Shown: piece by piece, positions 7,355 to 17,732 of the stretch
Layout: each line of letters starts with the position of its first letter
Numbering within the stretch: the first letter of the stretch is position 1
Assembly: GCF_001552135.1 (NCBI RefSeq)
Contig: NZ_BCQP01000091.1
Location: forward strand, 1 to 35,384
Direction: 5' to 3'
Origin: Actinomadura chibensis NBRC 106107
GTDB taxonomy: Bacteria; Actinomycetota; Actinomycetes; Streptosporangiales; Streptosporangiaceae
DNA length: 35,384 nt
Made by a program: the position numbers and the translations under genes
The notes under the pieces: model-generated
Seen by the model: the letters and a program-made list of their open reading frames with translations, nothing else
The model's database searches: none
Told to the model about the DNA's origin: nothing

Positions 7355-7954
7355 ATGCGCGTCCTGGTCGTGGACAACCACGACAGCTTCGTTTACAACA
7401 TCGTCCAGTACCTGCTGGAGCTGGGCGCCGACTGCCTGGTGAAGGACCGCTCGGACGTCACGCTCGCCGACGCGGCGGACGCCGACGGCGTCCTGCTGAG
7501 CCCCGGCCCCGGCCACCCCGCCGACGCGGGCGTCTGCCTGGACCTGGTCCGCGACGCCGACCGCCGGGGCACGCCCCTCCTCGGCGTCTGCCTCGGCCAC
7601 CAGGTGATCGCCCACGCCTACGGCGCCACGGTGACCCGCGCGCCGGAGATCGTCCACGGCTCCACGAGCGAGATCGTCCACACCGGCGAGGGCGTCTTCC
7701 ACGGCCTGCCCGCGAGCTTCCCCGCGACCCGCTACCACTCCCTGGCGGTGGCCCCGGAGACCGTACGCGCCCCACTGGAGGTGACCGCCAGAACCCCCGG
7801 CGGCGTGATCATGGGCCTCCGGCACCGGACCCGCCCGATCGAGGGCGTCCAGTTCCACCCGGAGTCGATCCTCTCCGCCCACGGCCACCGGCTCCTACGC
7901 AACTGGCTGACGACCGCCCAGAGCAACCACCACGGCAACCCCGCGACGGCCTGA
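7355..7954 (+). CDS. pabA: Aminodeoxychorismate/anthranilate synthase component II (glutamine amidotransferase)
   Basis: 199 residues, a complete class I glutamine amidotransferase. It has the oxyanion strand SPGPGHP, the nucleophile in GVCLGHQ (C79), and the His-Glu pair in QFHPES (H168, E170). It hydrolyses glutamine and passes ammonia to a PabB- or TrpE-type partner for p-aminobenzoate (folate) or anthranilate (tryptophan). Position next to pknB matches the actinobacterial gene annotated pabA or trpG. No large subunit lies here, so which pathway it serves is not decided by context. It begins 2 nt after the preceding stop with only a weak AGG, implying coupling. Confidence 0.92.
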   Translation: MRVLVVDNHDSFVYNIVQYLLELGADCLVKDRSDVTLADAADADGVLLSPGPGHPADAGVCLDLVRDADRRGTPLLGVCLGHQVIAHAYGATVTRAPEIVHGSTSEIVHTGEGVFHGLPASFPATRYHSLAVAPETVRAPLEVTARTPGGVIMGLRHRTRPIEGVQFHPESILSAHGHRLLRNWLTTAQSNHHGNPATA

Positions 7955-8109
7955 ACCGTCGCGATCGCGTCCGAAGGCAGGTTCGAGCGAAGCGAGAACC
8001 TGATCGCGAAGCGAGCCGCAAGGCGAGTCGGAGCGATGCGGCGATCGCACGCCTCGCACGACGATGGAGGGCCGCCAGGCCCGAAGGAGGAGTGCGGGGC
8101 AAAGAACAA
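7955..8109. repeat. Inverted and direct repeats of GCGAAGCGAG type downstream of pabA
   Basis: This is noncoding DNA at a convergent junction. A hairpin CAGGTTC / GAACCTG (7978-8002) encloses GAGCGAAGCGAG. The word GCGAAGCGAG recurs at 8006, with a variant at 8017. The palindrome GCGATCGC occurs at 7961 and again at 8041. The arrangement resembles REP-like intergenic repeats of GC-rich actinomycetes. No coding signal is seen. Confidence 0.5.
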
Positions 8110-8148
8110 GAGGGCTTCCGCCACTCGGGGGCAATGGCGGAAGCCCTC
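8110..8148. terminator. Strong bidirectional terminator between pabA and pknB
   Basis: A perfect 14-bp stem (GAGGGCTTCCGCCA at 8110-8123 with 8135-8148) has an 11-nt loop. Read on the reverse strand it is followed by CTTGTTCTTTG, a T-rich tail, so it best serves the pknB operon as a back-up terminator while also stopping pabA transcription. Confidence 0.8.
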
Positions 8149-8260
8149 GATATGGTCTTCGTCACGGCGCCCTGGGACGTTACGGGTTTCAACCGAAAAT
8201 TTCTCAAGATCTCGGTGATTTTGGGAACTCGCAGGTCAGAGGCCCCACTTCAACGCGAAA

Positions 8261-8298
8261 AGGGCCCCGGATCCTCCCGCAGGGGAGGCCGGGGCCCT
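8261..8298 (-). terminator. Primary terminator of the fhaA-pknB operon
   Basis: AGGGCCCCGG (8261-8270) pairs with CCGGGGCCCT (8289-8298), and CCTCCC pairs with GGGAGG inside, giving one long hairpin with a GCAG loop. On the reverse strand it is followed by TTTTCGCG. It lies just after the pknB stop. Confidence 0.85.
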
Positions 8299-8312
8299 CG
8301 TCGGTCGCTCGG

Positions 8313-10130
<1,818 letters not shown>

Positions 10131-10152
10131 ATGTGCACTTTCCCTCGTACGT

Positions 10153-11580
10153 CTACACCTTGTCCTCCGAACCTAGCTTCCCGTCCTGCGTCGCAGAGGG
10201 ATCCGGGCTCGGAGTTGACGGAGTCGTGGAGGTCTCCGTCGGTGCGGGTGTTGGCTCTGGGGCAGGTGGCTCTGGGGCGGTGGGGGTCGCCCGGGGCGGA
10301 TTCGTTGATGGCTCTCGGGTGGGGGACGTCCTCCATGCCCCCCGCGTTGACGGACGGATCCTATGCGTCCGATGCCGTGGCATCACAGTCGGCCAGGGTG
10401 TGCGGGCCCGGTGCCGTGGGAGCCCGTCCGGACGGACGGCCGGGTCGCCGACGTGCTGGTCCCCGACCGGCCTCGTGGCGGGCGGACCGGACGGCGGGTC
10501 GCGCTCGTCGGCGCCGAGGCCCGCGAAGGCGAACCCGCGCCACAGCGTCCCGATGACGAGGGCGCAGGCCACCAGCAGGACGGCCGCGACCGACGTGTAG
10601 GCGAGCGCGCTGCGTCGTTGCCCGCGCGCCGGCCCCTTGGTGAGGCTATCCGCCGCACCGGAGTCGTCAAATCCCGGCGATGTGGACGATCCGGTAACGA
10701 TGCCGTCACCTGAGCGGCGCCGCCGTCCCTCGGTCCCGGCGTCCACCCGGGCCTGGCGGCCGGTGCTCAGCGCCGCGCGGATCCCGAGCGCCCGCCGGAC
10801 CACCTCGCCCGCGTCCGCCGGACGTCCCGCCGGATGCTTCGCCAGCATCTGCATGACCAGCTCGCGGGCGGCGCGCGGCACGCGGTTCGGCAGCGCGGCG
10901 GGCGCGTCCCGGACGTGCTTGAGCGCCACCTCCACCGGCGTGGACCCGTCGAACGGCGGCGCGCCCGTCAGGCACTCGTACGCCACCACGCCCAGCGAGT
11001 AGAGGTCCGCCGCCGGGGACAGGTCGTGCCCCTGCGCCTGCTCCGGCGAGATGTAGTGGGCCGTCCCCATGACCATGCCCGTCGCCGTCTGCGACGCCCC
11101 CGCCAGCCGCCGCGCGATCCCGAAGTCGGTGATCTTCAGGGCGCCGTCCGGGGAGACCATCAGGTTCGCGGGCTTCACGTCCCGGTGCACGACGCCCGCC
11201 TCGTGCGCCACCGTCAGCGCCCGCCCGGCCTGCACCATCAGGTCGAGGACGGCCTCCACCGGCAGCCCGCCGCCGCGCGCGAGAATCTCGTCCAGCGGCT
11301 CGCCGGGGACCAGCTCCATCACGATGAACGTGCGGCCGTCCTGCTCGCCGAAGTCGTACGCCCGCGCGATCCCAGGGTGCCGCAACTCGGCCGCGAACCG
11401 CGCCTCCGCCGCGAACCGCCCCTGCGCCGACTGGTCGCCGCCGAGCTCGCGCCGCAGCAGCTTCACCGCGACCTCGTACCCGGCCGCGTCGTCGGACGCG
11501 CGCCAGACCTCGCCCATCCCGCCGATCGCCAGCCGCTCCAGCAGCCGGTACCGGTCGTTCAGGACGAGGCCCGTGCTCAC
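10153..11580 (-). CDS. pknA: Serine/threonine protein kinase PknA
   Basis: 475 residues. The kinase domain covers about 11-270, with AIGGMGEVW, K40, HRDVKPANL (D134), DFG 152-154 and an activation loop with QTATGMVMGTAHY. A linker and one membrane helix (about 325-346) follow, then a ~128-residue extracytoplasmic tail rich in Pro, Thr and Arg without PASTA domains. PknA phosphorylates division and wall-growth proteins together with PknB. The GTG start overlaps the pbpA stop as GTGA. Codons for residues ~388-460 have noticeably more A/T third bases than the kinase part, so the tail is under weaker constraint or may hold an uncorrected frame error. Confidence 0.93.
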   Translation of the reverse strand: MSTGLVLNDRYRLLERLAIGGMGEVWRASDDAAGYEVAVKLLRRELGGDQSAQGRFAAEARFAAELRHPGIARAYDFGEQDGRTFIVMELVPGEPLDEILARGGGLPVEAVLDLMVQAGRALTVAHEAGVVHRDVKPANLMVSPDGALKITDFGIARRLAGASQTATGMVMGTAHYISPEQAQGHDLSPAADLYSLGVVAYECLTGAPPFDGSTPVEVALKHVRDAPAALPNRVPRAARELVMQMLAKHPAGRPADAGEVVRRALGIRAALSTGRQARVDAGTEGRRRRSGDGIVTGSSTSPGFDDSGAADSLTKGPARGQRRSALAYTSVAAVLLVACALVIGTLWRGFAFAGLGADERDPPSGPPATRPVGDQHVGDPAVRPDGLPRHRARTPWPTVMPRHRTHRIRPSTRGAWRTSPTREPSTNPPRATPTAPEPPAPEPTPAPTETSTTPSTPSPDPSATQDGKLGSEDKV

Positions 11581-13076
11581 TTCTTCAAGACCTTAGCCAT
11601 GATGTCCGCCGCGATCGGCCCGGCGTTGGTCGCACCGTCGTTCGGGCCCTCGGTGACGACGGCGAACGCGTACCGCGGGTTCTCCACCGGGCTGAACCCG
11701 ACGAACCAGCGGGAGTTCGGGATGCCGGACGCCGGGTCCTGCTCGGCGGTACCGGTCTTGCCCGCGATCTGGCGGCCCTGGAGGTTCTTCGCGGTGCCCA
11801 CGGAGACCACCGCGCGCATCATCTCCTGCATCTGCCGCGCGTGGTCGCCGCTCATCGCCTGCGCGAACTCCTTCGGCGACGCGGTGTACAGCTCGCTCTG
11901 GTCCTTCGCGCGGACCGTCTGGACGACGTACGGGCTCATGATCTTGCCGTCGTTGGCGACGGCGCAGGCGACCAGCGCCATCTGCAGCGGCGTGGCGCGG
12001 ACGTTCTCCTGCCCGATGCCGGACCGGGCCGTCCCGTCCTTGCCGGTCTCGATCTTGTTGCCCTTCGCGTCCGTCACCGACACCGGGACGGCGCTCGCGG
12101 CGGCGTACATGTCCGGCTCCATCTTGATCCGCTCGCCGAACCCGAACTTCGCCGCCCCGTCGTGCAACTGCTGGATGCCGAGGTCGAGGGCCATCTTCGC
12201 GAACGAGGTGTTGCACGACTCGGCGAACGCGCCCTTGAGCGGCGCCGAGCCCGCGCAGCTCCCGCTGTCGTGCGAGTTCGGCAGCGGCCGTCCCGACTCC
12301 GGCAGGATCAGCTGCCCCGTGTTCACCTGGCTGGAGATGTTCAGCCCGAGCCGCTCCATCGCCACCGCCGAGGTGACCGTCTTGAACGACGAGCCGGGCG
12401 GGAACGTCTGGCTGAGCGCGTTGTCGACCAGCGGCCTGATCACGCCGCTGCCCTTGTCGAGCTGCTCCAGCCGCTTCGCGCCCTTCTCCCCGGTCTGCGG
12501 CGCGACCTCGTTCGGGTCGAACGACGGCCACGACGCCGCCACCTTGATCGCCCCGGTCTTGATGTCGATCACCACGGCGCCGCCGCGCCTGCCCGGCTGG
12601 GTCTTCTCCTTCAGCCGCTGGTAGGCCACGCGCTGCGCGTCCGGGTCGATCGTCAGCTCCAGGTTCGCGCCCTCGGCCTTCTTGCCGATGAACGTGTCGA
12701 ACCAGCGCTGCTGGGTGATCCGCTTGTCCTTGCCGCCGAGCAGCGAGTTGTAGGCCCGCTCGACCTGCGTCGCGTTCCCGTTGAAGTACCCGGTGATCGG
12801 CGCGAAGATCGGGCCGTCGCCGGGCCGCGTCCCGTACGTCCGGCCGTACTTCGGGTTCGGCTTGCCGGTCTCCTTCGACTCGACCAGCACCTCGCCGCCC
12901 GCGGAGATCTGGCCGCGCGGCGAGTTGAAGACGTCCGCGTACTGCCGGGCGTTGCGCGCGTCGGTGCGCAGGTCTTCGGCCTGGCTTCCCTGGACGTAGT
13001 TGACCTGCGCCATCAGCCCGAAGAACAGCAGCATCGCGAAGATCGCCACCCGCCGGACCGGCTTGTCCATGTTCAT
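11577..13076 (-). CDS. pbpA: Class B penicillin-binding protein (PbpA, transpeptidase)
   Basis: 499 residues. A short cytoplasmic tail and signal-anchor (about 8-28) are followed by a small dimerisation region and the transpeptidase domain (about 160-497). Active-site motifs are S229-S-F-K232, S287-C-N289 and K440-T-G-T443. C274 and C288 may form the disulfide known in mycobacterial PbpA (inference). It cross-links peptidoglycan and acts as the partner of RodA. It begins 10 nt after rodA with AGGTGAG as ribosome site, and ends overlapping pknA. Confidence 0.95.
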   Translation of the reverse strand: MNMDKPVRRVAIFAMLLFFGLMAQVNYVQGSQAEDLRTDARNARQYADVFNSPRGQISAGGEVLVESKETGKPNPKYGRTYGTRPGDGPIFAPITGYFNGNATQVERAYNSLLGGKDKRITQQRWFDTFIGKKAEGANLELTIDPDAQRVAYQRLKEKTQPGRRGGAVVIDIKTGAIKVAASWPSFDPNEVAPQTGEKGAKRLEQLDKGSGVIRPLVDNALSQTFPPGSSFKTVTSAVAMERLGLNISSQVNTGQLILPESGRPLPNSHDSGSCAGSAPLKGAFAESCNTSFAKMALDLGIQQLHDGAAKFGFGERIKMEPDMYAAASAVPVSVTDAKGNKIETGKDGTARSGIGQENVRATPLQMALVACAVANDGKIMSPYVVQTVRAKDQSELYTASPKEFAQAMSGDHARQMQEMMRAVVSVGTAKNLQGRQIAGKTGTAEQDPASGIPNSRWFVGFSPVENPRYAFAVVTEGPNDGATNAGPIAADIMAKVLKK

Positions 13077-13086
13077 GACGGGCAGC

Positions 13087-14673
13087 TCACCTCGTGCTCA
13101 CGATCTGGGTCATGCCTTCGTCCTGGATCGCCTGCGGGGCGGGCTTGCGCGCGTCGTGGCTCATCCGCACCAGGATCGCGATCAGGATCCAGTTGGCCAT
13201 CAGCGACGAGCCGCCCTGGGACAGGAACGGCGTCGTCAGACCGGTGAGCGGGATGAGCCGCGTGACGCCCCCGACGATCACGAAGACCTGGAGGGCGAGG
13301 ACGAACGACACACCGCCCGCGAACAGCTTGAGGAACGGGTCCCGCGCCGCGACGGCGGTCTTCATCCCCCGTTGGACGATCAAGGCGTAGATCAGCAGCA
13401 GCACCATCAACCCGGTCAGACCGAGTTCCTCCCCGAGCGAGTCGAAGATGAAGTCGCTGAAGGACAGCGGTGTCCGCCAGGGTTCGCCCTGGCCGAGGCC
13501 GGTGCCGAGGACGCCGCCCTCCCCGAGCGAGAACAGCCCCTTCATGAGCTGCGCGCTGTCGGAGTACTCGCCGCCGAGTTCGGCGCAGGCGGCGTAGCCC
13601 GGGAAGCCGTTCCCCTGCGCCTTGTACTTCTTGTAGATGTCGGTGTCGGGGTTGACCGGGACGACCTTGCCGCTCTCCAGCAGGCAGCCGCCGTCGAAGT
13701 ACGGCTTCGGGTTCTGCCAGATGTCGATGCGCTGGTTGACGTGCCCCATGAACGGCAGCAGCGTCGCGATGAACACGCCGACCGCGAGCAGCCCGACGCC
13801 GATGAACACCCACGACACCCGCTGCGTCGCGATGTAGAGCATCGACACGAACAGGCCGAAGAACAGCAGCGCGGTGCCGAGGTCCTTCTGCATGAACAGC
13901 ACGCCCAGGCAGAGGAACCAGATCACCACGATCGGGCCGAGGTCGCGGGCCCGCGGCAGGCTGACCGGCCCGACCTTCTTCCCGATCAGCGACATCGCCT
14001 GCCGCTTGTTCACCAGGTAGCCCGCGAAGAACACGACGAGCAGCAGTTTGGTGAACTCGCCCGGCTGGACGGACAGCGGACCGAGGTGGATCCACACGCG
14101 GGCGCCGTTGATCTCCATCCCGATGCCGGGGACGATCGGCAGCAGCAGCAGGATCACGCCGGTGAGGCCGATCAGGTACGTGTAGCGCTGCGCGGTCTTA
14201 GGGGTGACGGACAGCGGGGCGTCGGGCTTGTCGGTGTCGCGCATCAGCAGCACCGCGACGACGAACAGGCCGATGCCGACGAACGTCCACATCAGCTGGC
14301 CGGGCGCGTCGGCGGCGTCCTTCAGCAGCTTCTTGCCCGCCGCGGCGGCGACCTTGTGGTCGTGGCTCGTGTCGAGGTCGAGCCGGTAGATCATGGCCAG
14401 CCCGATGCCGTTCAGCGCGACCGCCAGCGGCAGCAGCAGCGGGTCGGCGTAGGGGGTGAACTTCGTCTGGACGAAGAACGCCGCGAACGCCAGCACGAGC
14501 AGCCCGCCGCCGTAGACGAAGAGCCCGCCGGGGAGGTTGCCGTCCCGCGCGAGCCCCACCTCGGCGAACGCCGACAGGGTCAGCACCATCGCGAAGATCA
14601 GCAGGGCCAGCGAGGCGGAGTTGCGCCGCTGGTAGGGCAGGTGCGCCCGGATCTGGTCCCCGATCGACTGCAT
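13087..14673 (-). CDS. rodA: SEDS-family peptidoglycan glycosyltransferase RodA
   Basis: 528 residues with many membrane helices. SEDS hallmarks include NGARVWIHLGPLSVQPGE, the catalytic aspartate in FMQKDLGTALLFF (D264), GTGLGQG, DSLGEELGL and the C-terminal PLTGLTTPFLSQGGSS. It polymerises lipid II glycan strands with PbpA as transpeptidase partner. The extracytoplasmic loop before TGLGQG contains an unusually long insert (about 325-372) with two cysteines, C330 and C363, which could form a disulfide; FtsW/RodA homologues I recall have a shorter loop here. Its ATG follows the pstP stop directly (TAGATG), implying coupled translation. Confidence 0.95.
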   Translation of the reverse strand: MQSIGDQIRAHLPYQRRNSASLALLIFAMVLTLSAFAEVGLARDGNLPGGLFVYGGGLLVLAFAAFFVQTKFTPYADPLLLPLAVALNGIGLAMIYRLDLDTSHDHKVAAAAGKKLLKDAADAPGQLMWTFVGIGLFVVAVLLMRDTDKPDAPLSVTPKTAQRYTYLIGLTGVILLLLPIVPGIGMEINGARVWIHLGPLSVQPGEFTKLLLVVFFAGYLVNKRQAMSLIGKKVGPVSLPRARDLGPIVVIWFLCLGVLFMQKDLGTALLFFGLFVSMLYIATQRVSWVFIGVGLLAVGVFIATLLPFMGHVNQRIDIWQNPKPYFDGGCLLESGKVVPVNPDTDIYKKYKAQGNGFPGYAACAELGGEYSDSAQLMKGLFSLGEGGVLGTGLGQGEPWRTPLSFSDFIFDSLGEELGLTGLMVLLLIYALIVQRGMKTAVAARDPFLKLFAGGVSFVLALQVFVIVGGVTRLIPLTGLTTPFLSQGGSSLMANWILIAILVRMSHDARKPAPQAIQDEGMTQIVSTR

Positions 14674-16251
14674 CTACGACTTCCCCCCGTCGGAGGGACA
14701 GTCCCGGATGGACGGGTCGCGCCGCTTGCACTTGTCGCGGCGCTCGGTCAGCTGCCGGAGCCGGTCGTCGGCCGCCGCGCGCCCGATGAGGTTCGACACC
14801 TCGCCCTTCCGGACCGCCGTGGCGTCCGAGACGGGCAGCTCCGCCACCGGGAGGGAGGTGGCCTTCGGCCCGTCCTCCACGCAGTTCTGCTGGTTCCGGC
14901 CGCGCACGACGGCGACCTTGCCGGACTGGTCGACCAGGCTGTACTTGCAGACGCGGTCGACCAGGAGCTGCCAGTCGGCGGGGCCGTCGACGGTGTAGGT
15001 CTCCTTGACCTGCCGCTGGAGGTCCTGCGGGAGGTCGACGACCGTGATCGGCTGGAGGTCCTTCGCGTCGGCCTTGCGGGACATGTCGAGGCCGAGGACG
15101 CCCTGCGGCGTCCCGCGGTAGAGCACCGCCTGCCCCTTCTCCTCGCCGATGTAGTAGCCGTTCCTGACGTTCTGCACCAGCACGAACCCGCCCGCGACGA
15201 GGCCGACGACGACCACTCCGGCGACGACGATCAGCCACGTCCAGCGGCGGCCGCCGCGGCGCGCCCCGCCCATCGGCGCGCCCTGCATCGCGCCCGCCAT
15301 CGGCGGACCGCCCCGCGGGTCGCTCAGCGGGGCGGGCGCGGGCGGCGGCGGCATCTCGTCGACGGCGACCGGCGGCTGCGGCATCGTGTCGCGCAGCTGC
15401 GCGGCGCGTCCGGCCGGGGTGTCGGCGACCGTGGTGTTCGCGCCGGGCCCGCCGCCCGGCGGCTCCGGCGGCGCGGCGTTCGCCGCCGCGCCGACCGCCT
15501 GGCCGGGCCCGCCCGTCGGCGGCTGCCGCTCCATGTCGATCACGTCGGCGACGACGCAGGTGATGTTGTCGGGCCCGCCGCCGCGGTTCGCGAGGTCGAT
15601 GAGCTGCCGGACGGCCTGGTCGGGCTCGTCCACGTCGGTCAGCACCTGGAAGATCGTCTCGGCGGTGACGACGCCGGACAGGCCGTCCGAGCACAGCAGG
15701 TACCGGTCGCCGACCTGCGCCTCGCGCAGCGACAGGTCGGGGTCGACCTCGCCGCGCCCGTCGAGCGCGCGCAGCAGCAGAGAGCGCTGGGGGTGCGACG
15801 CCGCCTCGTCCGGGCTGATCCGGCCCTCGTCGACGAGCGACTGCACGAGCGTGTGGTCGTGGGTGATCTGGAAGAGGCTGCCGTCGCGCAGGAGATAGGC
15901 GCGCGAGTCGCCGATGTGGACGAGCGCGACCTGGTTGCCCGCCCACAGCATCGCGGTGAGGGTCGTCCCCATGCCCTGCAGGGCGGGGTCGGACTCGACG
16001 ATGCGGTGCAGGTTGTCGTTCGCCGCCTTGACCTTGTGCTCCAGCGCGGCCAGCAGCTCCGTCGCGGGAAGGTCCTTGTCGAGGGCGCGCAGCGCCTCTA
16101 TGGCCGCCGCGCTGGCGATCTCGCCGCCGACGTGCCCGCCCATCCCGTCGGCCACCGCGAGCAGGTGCGCGCCCGCGTACGCCGAGTCCTCGTTGCCCTC
16201 GCGCAGCATGCCGACGTCGGAGCGCACGGCGTAGCGGATTCCCAGAGTCAT
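14674..16251 (-). CDS. pstP: PP2C-family protein serine/threonine phosphatase PstP
   Basis: 525 residues. The cytoplasmic PP2C domain (about 5-238) has metal-binding aspartates D35 (DGMGGH), D189 (CSDGL) and D228 (GGPDN), plus REGNEDS and HIGDSRAY. A ~95-residue Pro/Gly-rich linker leads to one membrane helix (about 337-360) and a ~165-residue extracytoplasmic domain with several cysteines. It dephosphorylates PknA, PknB and their substrates. The start at 16251 gives an ATGA overlap with fhaB and the usual N-terminus MTLGIRYAVRSDVG; the frame is open upstream but only as an fhaB shadow. Confidence 0.95.
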   Translation of the reverse strand: MTLGIRYAVRSDVGMLREGNEDSAYAGAHLLAVADGMGGHVGGEIASAAAIEALRALDKDLPATELLAALEHKVKAANDNLHRIVESDPALQGMGTTLTAMLWAGNQVALVHIGDSRAYLLRDGSLFQITHDHTLVQSLVDEGRISPDEAASHPQRSLLLRALDGRGEVDPDLSLREAQVGDRYLLCSDGLSGVVTAETIFQVLTDVDEPDQAVRQLIDLANRGGGPDNITCVVADVIDMERQPPTGGPGQAVGAAANAAPPEPPGGGPGANTTVADTPAGRAAQLRDTMPQPPVAVDEMPPPPAPAPLSDPRGGPPMAGAMQGAPMGGARRGGRRWTWLIVVAGVVVVGLVAGGFVLVQNVRNGYYIGEEKGQAVLYRGTPQGVLGLDMSRKADAKDLQPITVVDLPQDLQRQVKETYTVDGPADWQLLVDRVCKYSLVDQSGKVAVVRGRNQQNCVEDGPKATSLPVAELPVSDATAVRKGEVSNLIGRAAADDRLRQLTERRDKCKRRDPSIRDCPSDGGKS

Positions 16252-16745
16252 TTGCGCAGCTCGATCACGGTCTTGCCGATACGGACCGGGACGCCCGGCG
16301 GCACCGGCATCGGCTGGCTCACCTTCGTGCGGCCGAGATACGTCCCATTGGTCGAGCCGAGATCTTCCACGATCCACTGACCGTCCTGCGCATAAAGTCG
16401 GGCATGCCGGCTCGAAGCGTAGTCGTCGGTCACAACGAGCGTGGCGTCATTCGCCCGACCGATGGTGATAGGGACCCCGGTGAGGTCTATGACGGTGCCG
16501 GCCCGTTCGCCCTGCACCACCACCAGCTTCGTCGGGGGGCCGTGCTGGGCGCTGCGGGGCTGCCGCTGCGGCTTCGGCTGCTGCCGCGGCTTCGGGGGAC
16601 GGGGCTGGGACGCCCGGTTGGCCGCCCTCGTCGCGGCCTTCGAGCCGAACAGGTCGGCCCTGATCACGCCGACGGCCGCGATGACGAACAGCCAGAGGAC
16701 CGCGAGGAACGCCAGCTTGATCAGCGTGAGGGTGAATTCGGACAT
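16248..16745 (-). CDS. fhaB: FHA-domain membrane protein FhaB (FipA)
   Basis: 165 residues. An N-terminal membrane helix (about 9-29) is followed by a basic Pro/Gln/Arg linker (36-70) and an FHA domain (about 73-163) with phosphothreonine-binding residues G96-R97, S112-R-H114 and N133-G134. FHA domains bind phospho-Thr peptides. The mycobacterial orthologue links PknA-phosphorylated FtsZ and FtsQ during division. It begins 11 nt after fhaA and ends in an ATGA overlap with pstP. Confidence 0.94.
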   Translation of the reverse strand: MSEFTLTLIKLAFLAVLWLFVIAAVGVIRADLFGSKAATRAANRASQPRPPKPRQQPKPQRQPRSAQHGPPTKLVVVQGERAGTVIDLTGVPITIGRANDATLVVTDDYASSRHARLYAQDGQWIVEDLGSTNGTYLGRTKVSQPMPVPPGVPVRIGKTVIELRK

Positions 16746-16756
16746 CGGAGTCGGGG

Positions 16757-17512
16757 TTACTCCCTATCGCGGCGGAACACAAGGGTGGTCCGGCCCATCG
16801 TGACCCGGGAGCCGTCGACCAGCGTGACCCGCCGGATCGGCTGCCCGTTCACGAACGAGCCGTTGGTCGACCCTAGATCCACGAGAGCGATTTCGGGACC
16901 TTCTACGCGTATCTCGGCATGGTGCCGGGACACGCCGGGATCGACGAGTCTCAGGTCGCAGTCCGTGCCGCGACCGAGCAGGGTCACCGGCGTATTGATC
17001 TCATAGGTGCGCTGGGTCGCGTCCGCCCCCTCCACCGCCGTGGTCACCAGCAGCCGCGGATGCCCGCCGAACACGCCCCCGCGGCCCCCCCGCGGAACGT
17101 CGCTCACCGGCTGCCGGATCTCCCCGCCCTCGACGGTCGAACCCCGGATCACCCCGGACCGGATGCGGAACATGCCCGTGGCGAGATCCCCCGCGTTCTC
17201 GAACCGGACGCGCACCGGACCGACGAAGGAGTACCCCTGTTCCTTCGCGTACTCGCGCGCCAGGTTCGCCAGCTCCTGGCTCAGGCTGTCGGCGTACACC
17301 TGCAGCCGCTGCCCGTCCTGCTGAGAGATCTCGACGACGAAGTCGTTCGGAACGAGCGTGCGGCCCTGTGCCACGATCGCCGCCCGATCGTCCATCTCGC
17401 GCTGCACAGCACTGGCCACCTCGACCGGCTGCAGCTCGGACTTGAAGGCACGGGCGAAGGCTCCTTCGACCATGCCCTCCAGCCGTCGCTCGAAGCGCTG
17501 AATGACGCCCAC
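16757..17512 (-). CDS. fhaA: FHA-domain protein FhaA with N-terminal DUF3662
   Basis: 251 residues: a DUF3662/FhaA N-terminal domain (about 1-118), a Gly/Arg linker and an FHA domain (about 153-248) with G180-R, S195-R-H and N217-G. The mycobacterial orthologue binds phosphorylated MviN (MurJ-like) and PknB to regulate lipid II export. The start is placed at GTG 17512. GGGAGG is then 5 nt upstream and the protein begins MGVIQRFERRLEG, like streptomycete orthologues, whereas GTG 17518 overlaps that ribosome site. It is the first gene of the seven-gene reverse operon, divergent from tRNA-Leu. Confidence 0.95.
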   Translation of the reverse strand: MGVIQRFERRLEGMVEGAFARAFKSELQPVEVASAVQREMDDRAAIVAQGRTLVPNDFVVEISQQDGQRLQVYADSLSQELANLAREYAKEQGYSFVGPVRVRFENAGDLATGMFRIRSGVIRGSTVEGGEIRQPVSDVPRGGRGGVFGGHPRLLVTTAVEGADATQRTYEINTPVTLLGRGTDCDLRLVDPGVSRHHAEIRVEGPEIALVDLGSTNGSFVNGQPIRRVTLVDGSRVTMGRTTLVFRRDRE

Positions 17513-17639
17513 GGGCACCTCCCTTCCCCACTGGTAGACGATCGTATCGGTGTGAAGGTTCGCTCGGAGTATCTGGATACCTAACCACTGCTAGGACCGT
17601 GCTAGCCTTTTCAGCGACCCGAAACGGGTCGACACCCAC
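17513..17639. promoter_or_regulatory. Divergent promoter region, fhaA and tRNA-Leu
   Basis: This 127-nt region holds the inverted repeat GTATC-TG-GATAC (17569-17580), a TAGCCT hexamer (17603-17608) suitable as the tRNA -10, and a small leader hairpin GACCCGAAACGGGTC (17616-17630). For fhaA, TACGAT on the reverse strand is a possible -10. No clear -35 is found for either direction. Confidence 0.35.
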
Positions 17640-17722
17640 GGGCGGGTGGCGGAACGGCAGACGCGCACGGTTCAGGTCCGTGTGTCCGAAAGGATGTGAG
17701 GGTTCAAATCCCTCCTCGCCCA
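17640..17722 (+). tRNA. tRNA-Leu (anticodon CAG)
   Basis: 83 nt. The acceptor stem GGGCGGG (17640-17646) pairs with CTCGCCC (17715-17721), with discriminator A at 17722. The anticodon stem CACGG/CCGTG encloses TTCAGGT with anticodon CAG at 17673-17675. A long variable arm (GTCCGAAAGGAT) gives the class II shape of tRNA-Leu. The T-arm is GAGGG-TTCAAAT-CCCTC. The 3' CCA is not encoded. It reads CUG, the commonest leucine codon in such GC-rich genomes. Confidence 0.95.
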
Positions 17723-17732
17723 CGATGGAGTT

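Noticed and set aside
14674..16377. pstP starting 42 codons upstream
   Set aside because: The extension overlaps fhaB in another frame. ATG 16251 gives the conserved N-terminus and an ATGA overlap.
13000..16380. 1126-codon forward frame opposite rodA and pstP
   Set aside because: It is an Arg/Asp/Val/Leu-rich antisense shadow of the well-identified reverse genes, without domains.
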